Positions 1 through 6,791 are shown, counted from the stretch's first letter. The stretch is DNA of 9,951 nt from Pseudomonadota bacterium (GCA_023387555.1 JAEWHY010000594.1:1-9951); one strand, 5' to 3'. The notes: generated from the sequence alone by a model not told the origin. Program-made: numbers and translations.

Positions 1-219
1 CACCGGCTGTTCCCATGCCACCCCGAGCCAGGCGAGATCGTCATAAATCGCGCTTTCGTATTCCGGCTTGCAGCGGGTGCGGTCGATATCCTCGATCCGC
101 AACAGCATCCGTCCGCCGCTCGCGCGCGCGAGATCGGCGTTCAGCAGTGCCGACAGCGCATGGCCGAGATGCAGATAGCCGTTCGGCGACGGGGCGAAGC
201 GGAAAACGGGTGGAGGCAT
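1..219 (-). CDS. gluQRS: Glutamyl-Q tRNA(Asp) synthetase, N-terminal part (runs off left edge)
   Basis: This is the first 73 codons of a gene read leftwards out of the window. The protein begins MPPPVFRFAPSPNG and has the class I aminoacyl-tRNA synthetase HIGH motif as HLGH (residues 17-20), then RIEDIDRTR (41-49) and DDLAWLGVAWE, all typical of the GluRS/GluQRS catalytic domain. GluQRS is a paralogue of glutamyl-tRNA synthetase without the anticodon-binding domain. It activates glutamate and attaches it to the queuosine base at position 34 of tRNA-Asp in the cytosol. The very short N-terminus and PSPNGYLHLGH favour GluQRS over a true GluRS. The zinc site and KMSKS-like motif lie outside the window, so the distinction is not absolute. 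The ATG at 219-217 is chosen because TAG occurs only in another frame nearby and no better in-frame start is seen. The gene is divergent from the glycosylase, and its start codon is 11 bp from the intergenic repeat, so its promoter must overlap that repeat. Confidence 0.9.
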   Translation of the reverse strand, partial: MPPPVFRFAPSPNGYLHLGHALSALLNADLARASGGRMLLRIEDIDRTRCKPEYESAIYDDLAWLGVAWEQPV

Positions 220-230
220 GCCTATGTTTC

Positions 231-330
231 TGTCACCCCGGCTTGACCCGGGGGCCCATCCTCAGCGCAACCTACGTTCAAAGAGTATTTTCAAAGTTGA
301 TGGATTGCCGGGTGAAGCCCGGCAATGACA
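231..330. repeat. Twin-hairpin palindromic intergenic repeat (~100 bp)
   Basis: Two GC-rich arms are inverted relative to each other around an AT-richer core. The left arm (231-260) runs TGTCACCCCGG to GGCCCATC. The right arm (299-330), read on the other strand, begins TGTCATTGCCGGGCTTCACC and ends CAATCCATC, so the two ends match closely. Each arm is also a hairpin by itself: CCCCGG (236-241) pairs with CCGGGG (248-253), and ATTGCCGGG (304-312) pairs perfectly with CCCGGCAAT (318-326) across TGAAG. The core holds TTCAAAG twice (277-283 and 290-296). This arm sequence resembles dispersed intergenic palindromes that are abundant in Bradyrhizobium/Rhodopseudomonas-type genomes; that is from memory, not from a search. 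It occupies nearly the whole space between gluQRS and the glycosylase gene. Confidence 0.75.
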
Positions 331-339
331 CCGAAGTCG

Positions 340-1146
340 ATGACTCAATTCCTCCGCACCCAGTCCGATCTCGCCGCGGCCCTTGCGCGACTCGTGCAGG
401 CCGACCCGCGGCTGGCTCCGGTCCTAGAGATTGCCGGCGAGCCGGCGCTGCGCCGCGGCGAGCCCGGCTTTCGCGGCATTGCCCGCATCGTCTGCGGCCA
501 GCAATTGTCGACCGCCAGCGCCCGTGCGATCTGGGGCCGCCTGGAGGCCGCCTTCGACCCTTTTCATCATAACACGCTGCGCCGCGCCCGCGCCGACCGG
601 CTGGGGCGGCTCGGCCTGTCCGCCGCCAAGATCAAGACGATCAAGGCGATCGCCCAGGCCATCGCCAAGGGCGAACTCGATCTCGACCGCATCGGCCAGA
701 GCGACGCCGATGCCGCCCATGCCGCACTGGTCGCAATGCATGGCATCGGACCATGGACCGCGGACATCTATCTCTTGTTCTGCCTCGGCCATGCCGACGC
801 CTGGCCGGCCGGCGACCTCGCCTTGCAGGAATCGGCCCGAATCGCGCTCGGCCTGAAAGCGCGGCCGAATGCCAAGGAGTTGGCGGAGATCGCCGAGGCC
901 TGGCGGCCCTGGCGCGGCGTGGCTGCGCATCTGCTGTGGGGCTATTATCATGTGGTGAAACGGCGTGAAGGTGTCGCCGTCGAAGTCAAAGCGGTTCAAG
1001 AAGCGATCGAACAATCGAATAAAGAACCGAACCAAGTCGCGGCCGTCATGCCGGCTGCACGCAAGAAAACAGGGGAATCAAAGCGCAATGGCCGGTCCAA
1101 ACGTCCCGGTGCTGTCGGGACCAAGCCTCGAGCCGCAAAGCGGTAA
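340..1146 (+). CDS. DNA-3-methyladenine glycosylase II (AlkA-type, HhH-GPD superfamily)
   Basis: Monofunctional base-excision repair glycosylase that removes alkylated purines such as 3-methyladenine from DNA. A helix-hairpin-helix, MHGIGPWTADIYLL, lies at about residues 133-146. It is followed by the GPD-loop segment WPAGDLALQ, in which the Asp (residue 159) aligns with catalytic Asp238 of E. coli AlkA. IVCGQQLSTASA (about 50-61) is the usual helix upstream. No Cys-rich iron-sulphur motif follows, which argues against EndoIII or MutY. The start is uncertain: an in-frame ATG at 325 would add five residues (MTPKS), but it sits inside the hairpin of the intergenic repeat, so I prefer ATG 340. 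Neither has a strong ribosome-binding site. After the domain (about residue 210) comes a tail rich in Lys, Arg, Gly and Ala, of which the last 59 nt overlap the next gene in another frame. The protein has 268 residues; the tail is probably disordered and could bind DNA non-specifically. Confidence 0.88.
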   Translation: MTQFLRTQSDLAAALARLVQADPRLAPVLEIAGEPALRRGEPGFRGIARIVCGQQLSTASARAIWGRLEAAFDPFHHNTLRRARADRLGRLGLSAAKIKTIKAIAQAIAKGELDLDRIGQSDADAAHAALVAMHGIGPWTADIYLLFCLGHADAWPAGDLALQESARIALGLKARPNAKELAEIAEAWRPWRGVAAHLLWGYYHVVKRREGVAVEVKAVQEAIEQSNKEPNQVAAVMPAARKKTGESKRNGRSKRPGAVGTKPRAAKR

Positions 1147-1768
1147 GGCGAAGCGTCTCGTCGTCTTTCTGCACGGCTATGGCGCCGACGGAAACGACCT
1201 GATCGACATCGGCCGCGCCTGGCAGCCGATGCTGCCCGACACCGCCTTCGTTTCGCCGCATGCCCCGGAGCCCTGCGGCCAGGCGCCGGTCGGCCGGCAA
1301 TGGTTCGGGCTGACATTCCGCGATCCGGAGGAACGCTGGCGCGGGGTCAATCAGGCCGAACCCGCCTTGCAGGCCTTCCTCGATTCGGAATTGCAGCGCC
1401 GGCAATTGCCGCCCTCGGCGCTGGCGCTGGTCGGCTTCAGCCAGGGCACGATGATGTCGCTGCATGCGGGTCTGCGCCGCCCCGCCCCGATCGGGGCGAT
1501 CGTCGGCTATTCCGGCATGTTCATCATGCCCGGTGACGGCCCACCCGAAACGGTCGCCGACGAGGTGGTTTCGCGCCCGCCGGTCCTCCTGATCCATGGC
1601 GACCGGGACGAACTGATCCCGGTCCAGGCGCTGTTCCACGCCTCGTCCTCGCTGGCGCAGCTGGATGTGCCGGTGGAATGGCACATTTCGAAAGGCGTCG
1701 GCCACGGCATCGACCAGGAGGGACTGCGGCATGGCGGCGAGTTCCTGGCCCGCCGGTTGGGAGTCTGA
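1088..1768 (+). CDS. Phospholipase/carboxylesterase-family serine hydrolase
   Basis: Cytosolic alpha/beta-hydrolase of the small carboxylesterase/thioesterase family (EstB and YpfH relatives, acyl-protein-thioesterase fold), 226 residues, the usual family size. It hydrolyses short acyl esters or thioesters; the true substrate is unknown. Visible features: LVVFLHGYGADGNDL (24-38) supplying the oxyanion-hole strand, nucleophile Ser118 in GFSQG, Asp174 in HGDRDELIP, and His206 in GVGHGID, giving a complete triad. ATG 1088 is chosen because AGGGGA (1071-1076) lies 11 nt upstream and the protein then starts just before the first beta strand. The reading frame stays open back to an ATG at 965, but that would add a Lys/Arg-rich stretch that merely shadows the glycosylase tail. 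The gene starts inside the glycosylase gene (59-nt overlap), so the two are probably co-transcribed and translationally coupled. No link between their functions is evident. Confidence 0.87.
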   Translation: MAGPNVPVLSGPSLEPQSGKAKRLVVFLHGYGADGNDLIDIGRAWQPMLPDTAFVSPHAPEPCGQAPVGRQWFGLTFRDPEERWRGVNQAEPALQAFLDSELQRRQLPPSALALVGFSQGTMMSLHAGLRRPAPIGAIVGYSGMFIMPGDGPPETVADEVVSRPPVLLIHGDRDELIPVQALFHASSSLAQLDVPVEWHISKGVGHGIDQEGLRHGGEFLARRLGV

Positions 1769-1793
1769 ACGGCCAGGGGGATCTGGCCCATGG

Positions 1794-1836
1794 GGTACCG
1801 CAGACTTTGCGCAAGCGCGTAAGTTGTAGCGGTACC
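1794..1836. promoter_or_regulatory. Imperfect inverted repeat / hairpin upstream of HNH gene promoter
   Basis: GGTACCGC (1794-1801) and GCGGTACC (1829-1836) are perfect 8-bp inverted arms. Inside them CTT pairs with AAG and GCG with CGC around a CAAG loop, with small internal loops, so the 43 nt can fold into one extended hairpin. The centre also contains the palindrome TTGCGCAA (1807-1814). It lies 25 bp after the esterase stop codon and directly touches the predicted -35 box of the next gene. It has no T-run, so it is a poor intrinsic terminator. An operator for a dimeric regulator of the HNH gene, or a 3'-end stabilising hairpin for the esterase transcript, are both possible. Confidence 0.45.
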
Positions 1837-1865
1837 TTCACATTTCCGACACGCTCGCCTATCAT
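1837..1865 (+). promoter_or_regulatory. Predicted sigma70-type promoter of HNH gene
   Basis: TTCACA (1837-1842) and TATCAT (1860-1865) each match the consensus hexamers TTGACA and TATAAT at five of six positions and are separated by the optimal 17 bp. Transcription would begin near 1872, leaving a leader of about 35 nt before the TTG start at 1907. A housekeeping-type promoter is inferred; no start site was measured. Confidence 0.5.
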
Positions 1866-1906
1866 TAGGACGTAGGGTCACGGTGCTTTGAAAGGAGCGC
1901 CATCGC

Positions 1907-2464
1907 TTGAACGTCCACGTATCGCCTGGTGGATTTCCGGCTCTGGTTCTGAACGCCGATTTCCGACCATTAAGCTATTACCCGCTATCGCTATGGTCCT
2001 GGCAGGACGCGATTAAAGCGGTGTTCCTCGAACGTGTGAATATTGTTGCCAATTACGACCGCGCGGTGCGGTCCCCCAGCTTCGAGATGAAGCTGCCGAG
2101 CGTGGTTTCGCTCAAGACGTTCGTCAAACCATCGACGCATCCGGCCTTCACGCGCTTCAACGTGTTCCTGCGCGACCGCTTCGTCTGCCAGTATTGCGGC
2201 TCCGATGACGATCTGACCTTCGACCATCTGATCCCGCGTTCGCGCGGCGGCCTGACCACCTGGAACAACGTGGTCGCGGCCTGCTCGCCCTGCAATCTGC
2301 GCAAGGGCAGCAAGACGATTGCAGAGGCGAACATGCATCCATCGCAGATGCCGTTCCAGCCCACCGTGCAGCATCTGCACCGCAATGGACGCCTGTTCCC
2401 GCCGAACTATCTGCACGAAAGCTGGATGGACTATCTCTACTGGGACACGGAACTGGAGCCGTAA
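1907..2464 (+). CDS. HNH endonuclease family protein
   Basis: 185-residue protein with an N-terminal region of unknown role (LVLNADFRPLSYYPLSLW, about 13-30) and an HNH/beta-beta-alpha-metal nuclease module at about 90-132. Zinc-knuckle cysteines are C94, C97 (CQYC), C126 and C129 (CSPC). The catalytic core is DHLIPRSRGG with His107, WNN (119-121), and N130 after the last Cys. All expected nuclease and metal residues are present, so it is probably active on DNA, but the biological role is unknown. Stand-alone proteins of this type are widespread in alphaproteobacteria and are not obviously part of restriction or phage modules; nothing around it suggests either. The start is TTG, supported by AAGGAG at 1892-1897 with a 9-nt spacer and by the absence of a suitable ATG. 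It converges on the hydroxy-acid oxidase gene with only 3 bp between the two stop codons and no visible terminator. Confidence 0.88.
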   Translation: MNVHVSPGGFPALVLNADFRPLSYYPLSLWSWQDAIKAVFLERVNIVANYDRAVRSPSFEMKLPSVVSLKTFVKPSTHPAFTRFNVFLRDRFVCQYCGSDDDLTFDHLIPRSRGGLTTWNNVVAACSPCNLRKGSKTIAEANMHPSQMPFQPTVQHLHRNGRLFPPNYLHESWMDYLYWDTELEP

Positions 2465-2467
2465 GGC

Positions 2468-3613
2468 TCAGCCGGCGCGGACCAGCGAGCATTCGATCTC
2501 ATCGAGATTGCGGCATCCGGCCAGCGCCATCGCGATCTCGAATTCGGCCAGCAACATCTGCACGACATGCGACACGCCGATCGCGCCGGCGGCGGCAAGG
2601 CCATACACATAAGGCCGTCCGACCAGCACGGCCTGCGCGCCGAGGGCCAGCGCCTTGAACACATCGCTCCCGCGCCGCACGCCACCATCCAGCAGCAGCG
2701 GGACGCGCCCGCCGACCGCCGCCGCAATCTCCGGCAACACGTCGATGGTTGCCGGAACCGTGTCGAGAATCCGCCCGCCGTGATTGGACACGATGATGCC
2801 GTCGATCCCTTCCGCAACGCTCTGCGCCGCGTCCTCGGCGGTCATGATGCCCTTCACCAGCACCGGCAGCGACGTCATTCTTTTCAGCGCGGCGATATCG
2901 CGCCAGGTCGGCGCCGCGGCGAGCAGCGCTCCGCCCAGAAGCATCGGGCCGCCGACCTGCGCGGCCTGTGGCGGCAGCGAGCGCATGCCGCGCAGATTGA
3001 CCGCCTCGACGCCCGGCGGCAGCACGAAACCTGCGCGCCGCTCGCGATCGCGGATGCCGCTCACCGGCGCATCGACCGTGACGACGATTGCCGAATAGCC
3101 GGCCTGCTCCGCGCGGCGGACAAGATCGTGCGTGAAGGCGCGATCGGGCTGGATGTAGAGCTGGAACCACAGCGGCGACGCAGCATCGCGCGCGATCTCT
3201 TCGATCGGTGTCGCGGCCTGCGTGCTCACGATCATGCCGGTGCGCGTGGCCGCCGCCGCGAGCGCGGTCGCGCGCTCGCCATCCGGATGGAACAGCGTCT
3301 GGTACGCGACCGGCGCAAGCAGGATTGGCGACGCGAAATCCTGATTGAACAGCCGCAGTGCGCGGCCTGCCCCCGCCATGTCCCGCAACACGCGCGTGCG
3401 CATCCGCAGCCGCTGGAACGCCGCCGTATTGTCCCGCAGCGTCAGTTCGTCGCCTGCGCCGCCGAACAGATAAGCTGCGGCCTGCGGCGTCAGCCTCTCC
3501 CGCGCCAGCGCCTCGTAATCGGAGACGGCGACCACATCGCCCGGAATCCGATCGAGCTTGGGCAAAGGCGACGTCATGGGCGCTGTCATGCCGGCGTTCA
3601 GGTCTCCGCCCAT
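2468..3613 (-). CDS. FMN-dependent alpha-hydroxy-acid oxidase / L-lactate dehydrogenase family
   Basis: Flavoenzyme with a TIM-barrel fold that oxidises an L-2-hydroxy acid (lactate, glycolate, mandelate or similar) to the 2-oxo acid, using oxygen or a quinone. Numbered from the longest start (381 aa), all active-site residues of spinach glycolate oxidase are present at a constant offset of 24: Tyr48, Tyr153 (QLYI), Asp181 (TVDAP), Arg188, Lys254 (LVKG), catalytic His278 and Arg281 (SNHGGR). The FMN-phosphate motif LDGGVRRGSDVFKALALGA is at about 308-326. Trp108 of glycolate oxidase is replaced by Gln132, so substrate choice may differ. No membrane-binding loop is obvious. The start is uncertain: ATG 3613 lies inside the PiuC gene (16-nt overlap), ATG 3589 or 3577 would follow its stop codon, and none has a convincing ribosome-binding site. 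Its position makes it part of the iron-uptake transcript; what hydroxy acid it serves there is unknown. Confidence 0.88.
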   Translation of the reverse strand: MGGDLNAGMTAPMTSPLPKLDRIPGDVVAVSDYEALARERLTPQAAAYLFGGAGDELTLRDNTAAFQRLRMRTRVLRDMAGAGRALRLFNQDFASPILLAPVAYQTLFHPDGERATALAAAATRTGMIVSTQAATPIEEIARDAASPLWFQLYIQPDRAFTHDLVRRAEQAGYSAIVVTVDAPVSGIRDRERRAGFVLPPGVEAVNLRGMRSLPPQAAQVGGPMLLGGALLAAAPTWRDIAALKRMTSLPVLVKGIMTAEDAAQSVAEGIDGIIVSNHGGRILDTVPATIDVLPEIAAAVGGRVPLLLDGGVRRGSDVFKALALGAQAVLVGRPYVYGLAAAGAIGVSHVVQMLLAEFEIAMALAGCRNLDEIECSLVRAG

Positions 3614-4278
3614 TCGCGCAGCAGGTTGTGATAAAGGCCGGTCAGCCGTTCGATCGCGGGATTGTCGGGCGCCGTCGTGGTGAGGCCCTGAATCGTGTCG
3701 TCCAGTTCGAGGAGCAGCGCGCGGCGGCTGCCCTCGCGGACCAGGCTCTGGATCCAGAAGAACGAGGCGATGCGCGCGCCGCGCGTCACCGGCGCCACCC
3801 GGTGAAAGCTGCCCGACGGATACAGGATCATGTGACCGGCCGGCAGCTTGACGTGATAATGGCCGCTCTCGCCCTGGATCACCAGTTCGCCGCCGTCATA
3901 GTCATCCGGCTCGCTGAGGAACAGCGTCGCCGACAGGTCGCCGCGAATCCGAACCGACGTGCCGGGCACGCTGAAGATCGCGCTGTCGATATGGTCGCCA
4001 TAGGAACCGCTGCCGCTGTAGCAGTTGAACAGCGGCGGCAGCACCTTCAATGGCAACGCCGCAGCGCGAAACCGGCTGCTGGCGCTGAGACGTTCGAGAA
4101 TGAGATTGCCGATTTCGAGGGCGAGCGGATCGTCCTGCGCCAGTTGCTGATTGTCCTTGACGCGGGCCGCCACATGGCCGGCGGTATGGCGGCCGTCCTG
4201 CCAGGCCGCCTGCTCCAGGAGGCCACGGCAATGCCTCACCTCGGCCGGCGTCAGCAAGTCCGCGATCTGTACGAACAT
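3598..4278 (-). CDS. piuC: PKHD-type Fe(II)/2-oxoglutarate-dependent hydroxylase (PiuC/YbiX family)
   Basis: Cytosolic non-haem iron dioxygenase that would use Fe(II), oxygen and 2-oxoglutarate; the substrate of the PiuC/YbiX family is not established. The iron facial triad is His96 and Asp98 (YGDHIDSA) plus His159 (PSGSFHRV). Arg169 in TRGARI is the expected 2-oxoglutarate carboxylate ligand. LFNCYSGSGSYGDHID and GDLSATLFLSEPDDYDGGEL are characteristic family stretches, and 226 residues is the normal length. The start ATG at 4278 has GAGG 7 nt upstream. In E. coli and Pseudomonas, members of this family are iron-regulated and sit beside catecholate-siderophore receptor genes (fiu, piuA), as here. 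It lies 86 nt downstream of the receptor gene beyond two hairpins, and its 3' end overlaps the hydroxy-acid oxidase reading frame. The gene symbol is assigned by family and context only. Confidence 0.9.
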   Translation of the reverse strand: MFVQIADLLTPAEVRHCRGLLEQAAWQDGRHTAGHVAARVKDNQQLAQDDPLALEIGNLILERLSASSRFRAAALPLKVLPPLFNCYSGSGSYGDHIDSAIFSVPGTSVRIRGDLSATLFLSEPDDYDGGELVIQGESGHYHVKLPAGHMILYPSGSFHRVAPVTRGARIASFFWIQSLVREGSRRALLLELDDTIQGLTTTAPDNPAIERLTGLYHNLLREWAET

Positions 4279-4316
4279 CCGGAGACCTCGCCCGGTTACG
4301 CATCGTCACAAAAGAG

Positions 4317-4342
4317 GGTCCCGGCCGCGAACGGCCGGGACC
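4317..4342 (-). terminator. Intrinsic terminator or attenuator after siderophore receptor gene
   Basis: A perfect 11-bp GC-rich stem (GGTCCCGGCCG paired with CGGCCGGGACC) closes a four-base loop that reads TTCG on the minus strand, the direction of receptor transcription. It is followed by CTCTTTTGTG, a short T-rich tail. A second hairpin (4349-4366, GATCGGC with GCCGATC, loop of four) precedes it and overlaps the receptor stop codon. The arrangement suits a partial terminator that lowers expression of the downstream piuC and oxidase genes relative to the receptor, or an mRNA-end protector after processing. The broken T-run makes complete termination less sure. Confidence 0.65.
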
Positions 4343-4364
4343 GTGAGAGATCGGCGCTGGCCGA

Positions 4365-6791
4365 TCAGAACTTGAAGCTCGTGCTCACGCGGAAGGTCCG
4401 GGGCGCACCGAGCACGGCCCGCTGCGCCGCCCAGTTCATCGAAAGCGGGTATTTCTCGTCCGTGATGTTGTCGATATTGAAGCGAAGGTGCACGTCCTTC
4501 CACATCTCGTAGGACACCATGGCATTGTAGGTGGTGAAGCCAGGCATCTTGCCGAACACGCCGTTCGGAATGATGCGAAGCGCATCGTCCGGGCGTCCGG
4601 CCCACGACCAGCCCTGATGCTGCAAGCCGCCGCCGATGGTCCATTTCGTGGACGGGATGTTGAAGGTCGTCCACAGCGTGCCGCTGACGTCCGGAGTGAA
4701 CGACAGGGAGCTGCCATTGGCGCAGCAGATGAACTCGTTGCCCGCCACGCCAAGGAACCGGAAATCGGTCGGGTTCGCGCGCTGCCGGGCCGCTTCCTGT
4801 TCCGCGGAGAGCTTGTGCTCGGTGTCCAGCAGCAGAAGTCCGCCGAAGATCTTCCAGTATTCGTTGATGGCACCAGCGACGTTGAACTCGATGCCGCGGA
4901 CCACCTGCTCGTGATAGCCGGTGAATTCGGTGACCGCGCTGCCGGGCAAGTTCCCTGTGGTCGGCACGTTCGACTTCGTAGTGTGGAACAGGGCCACCGC
5001 GGTCTGCAGCTTCTTGTCGAAGAAGTCCCACTTCACGCCGACTTCGAAGCCTTCGGCCTTGACCGGCTTGAGATTGACGCCGCTGACAAGTCCGGGGAAC
5101 GCATTGTCGCCGGTGCGTGAGATGTCCGGGTTCGACAGGAACGAGGCCGGCGGCTGATGCGTGACGCTGTAGGCGCCATAGATGCTGCCTTCCTCGGCCG
5201 GCTTGAACACGAGACCGATCCGGCCGCCGAGCGTGGCCTGCCGGTTGTCGTATCCGTCGAATGCACCGGAGGGCACGCCGGTGACCGCGTTCTTGCTGGC
5301 GATATCGACGGTATAGCGCTCGGCACGCAGCGAGCCGGTGATCTGCCAGTAGCGGTTCAGCTCGATGGTGTCGTTGAGATACGCCGCGATCGTGTTGACC
5401 GAGACATCGTTATACTCGGACGGGATCATGTCGGCCGCACCGACGCGATCCGGATTCGGATTGAACAGATCGGTGTTTCCGGGAGCCGGATTGGCGCCGA
5501 GGAAGCGGGTCGCATTCGATTCCTCGCGGGAGAACTCGAAGCCCATCGCCGCGTTGTGCTTGAGGCCCCAAGTGAAGAACTCCGTCGACAGATTGGTCTG
5601 GTTGATGAACGAGGTGTTCTCGCGATCGTAAAACTGGGTATTGGTCGGCACCGTGGACGGCGGAATGAAGCCGGTTGCGCCGGGCGAGGTGTAGCGCGAC
5701 GTCCGCTGCGCATTCACCCATCGGCTCTGGTTGCTGATCGTGGCGCCCTTGGTGAAGTCATATTCGAAGCGCGCAATCACCGAATTGCTTGTGGTGTCGT
5801 CGAAATCGGTCCGCAGGCCATAGAAGGCATCGCGCGGCGCACCGGCCGTGATCGGGTTGTACCGCACCGTTCCCGGAATCGTCGCGGCCGGCACGCCCCA
5901 GTCCGGCAGATCCTTGCGGCGCAGATATTCATACGCAAAGATCGCGCGGGCGTTGGTGCCGAGGCCGAACGCAATCGAAGGCGCGATACCGGCCGGCTTG
6001 GACTCGGCGATCTCGCGGCCGGGCGCGCCGCTGTCTTCCCAGAGCGCATTGAGGCGGAATGCCGTGGTCGGCGCGATCACATAGTTCGCATCGAGGGTCG
6101 CGCGGCGGCGGTCCTTCGAATCGTATTTGTCCCAGCCATAAGCCACTTCACCGGCGAGGAAGTTGGTCAGCCACGGCGTCTTGGTCACCATGTTGATGTA
6201 GCCGCCGGGTCCGCCGCGGCCGTTCTCGGCGGCCGGGCCCTTGAACACCTCGACACGGTCGATGTTGAACATGTCGCGGGCATAGCTGCCGTTGTCCCGC
6301 ATGCCGTCGACATAGATGCTGCCGCTGGTGTCGAAGCCGCGCAGCTTGAAATTGTTGGTCGACGTGCCGAAACCGTTCTCGCCGCCATCGAAGGTGATGC
6401 CCGGCGTGTTGCGCAGGACTTCCGTCAGGTCGCGCGCTCCGGTCTCCCGGATCACCTGCTGCGGCACCACGGTGACCGTCGCGGGGGTGTTGAGCCACGG
6501 CGCGGTCTGCCGGGGCGAAGACAGATTGGGGCCGGCATAGGCGCCTTCGGGAATGCCCTGCGGATTCGAAACGACAGGCGCAGGTTCCGACTGCGTCGCC
6601 GGAGCGGGGGCAGGAGCGGCGCGCGTTGCGCGTGTCTGCGTCGGCCGCGTTACCGTGATCGGATCAAGGACCGTGCCGGCCTGTTGCGCCGCCGCCTCAT
6701 CGGCAAATGGCGTCCATGACAACGCAAGACCGGCCGACAAGGCCACGTGCGAGACCGATCCCCGGCGCGGAGATTCAACATTCGCCAACAT
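4365..6791 (-). CDS. TonB-dependent siderophore receptor (Fiu/PiuA-like, outer membrane)
   Basis: Outer-membrane 22-strand beta-barrel with an N-terminal plug that imports a ferric siderophore using TonB-ExbBD energy. With ATG 6791 the protein has 808 residues. It has a signal peptide (arginines near 9-10, hydrophobic VALSAGLALSW, cleavage expected after AAA at about 35), then DPITVTRP (43-50) as TonB-box-like segment, a Pro/Ala linker, and a plug domain at about 99-203 with VVPQQVIRETGARDLTEVLR, LRGFDT, IYVDGMRDNG and VEVFKGPA. The barrel ends in phenylalanine (STSFKF), the normal assembly signal. The frame is open upstream to a TTG at 6866, but that would put 25 hydrophilic residues before the signal peptide. 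Vicinal Cys689-Cys690 in the barrel are unusual. The plug pattern and the PiuC neighbour suggest catecholate siderophores; ligand and TonB partner are not shown in the window. Iron repression through the upstream dyad is likely but inferred. Confidence 0.92.
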   Translation of the reverse strand: MLANVESPRRGSVSHVALSAGLALSWTPFADEAAAQQAGTVLDPITVTRPTQTRATRAAPAPAPATQSEPAPVVSNPQGIPEGAYAGPNLSSPRQTAPWLNTPATVTVVPQQVIRETGARDLTEVLRNTPGITFDGGENGFGTSTNNFKLRGFDTSGSIYVDGMRDNGSYARDMFNIDRVEVFKGPAAENGRGGPGGYINMVTKTPWLTNFLAGEVAYGWDKYDSKDRRRATLDANYVIAPTTAFRLNALWEDSGAPGREIAESKPAGIAPSIAFGLGTNARAIFAYEYLRRKDLPDWGVPAATIPGTVRYNPITAGAPRDAFYGLRTDFDDTTSNSVIARFEYDFTKGATISNQSRWVNAQRTSRYTSPGATGFIPPSTVPTNTQFYDRENTSFINQTNLSTEFFTWGLKHNAAMGFEFSREESNATRFLGANPAPGNTDLFNPNPDRVGAADMIPSEYNDVSVNTIAAYLNDTIELNRYWQITGSLRAERYTVDIASKNAVTGVPSGAFDGYDNRQATLGGRIGLVFKPAEEGSIYGAYSVTHQPPASFLSNPDISRTGDNAFPGLVSGVNLKPVKAEGFEVGVKWDFFDKKLQTAVALFHTTKSNVPTTGNLPGSAVTEFTGYHEQVVRGIEFNVAGAINEYWKIFGGLLLLDTEHKLSAEQEAARQRANPTDFRFLGVAGNEFICCANGSSLSFTPDVSGTLWTTFNIPSTKWTIGGGLQHQGWSWAGRPDDALRIIPNGVFGKMPGFTTYNAMVSYEMWKDVHLRFNIDNITDEKYPLSMNWAAQRAVLGAPRTFRVSTSFKF

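Noticed and set aside
15..572. 185-codon open frame at the left edge on the plus strand
   Set aside because: It spans gluQRS antisense, the palindromic repeat and the wrong frame of the glycosylase, so it is chance coding.
3358..4512. 384-codon open frame on the plus strand opposite piuC
   Set aside because: It is antisense to a gene with all catalytic residues identified and has no recognisable domain.
5157..6719. 520-codon open frame on the plus strand opposite the siderophore receptor
   Set aside because: It is antisense to a complete, well-recognised receptor. Its translation is Arg/Ala/Gly-rich with no family motif, as expected of GC-rich shadow frames.
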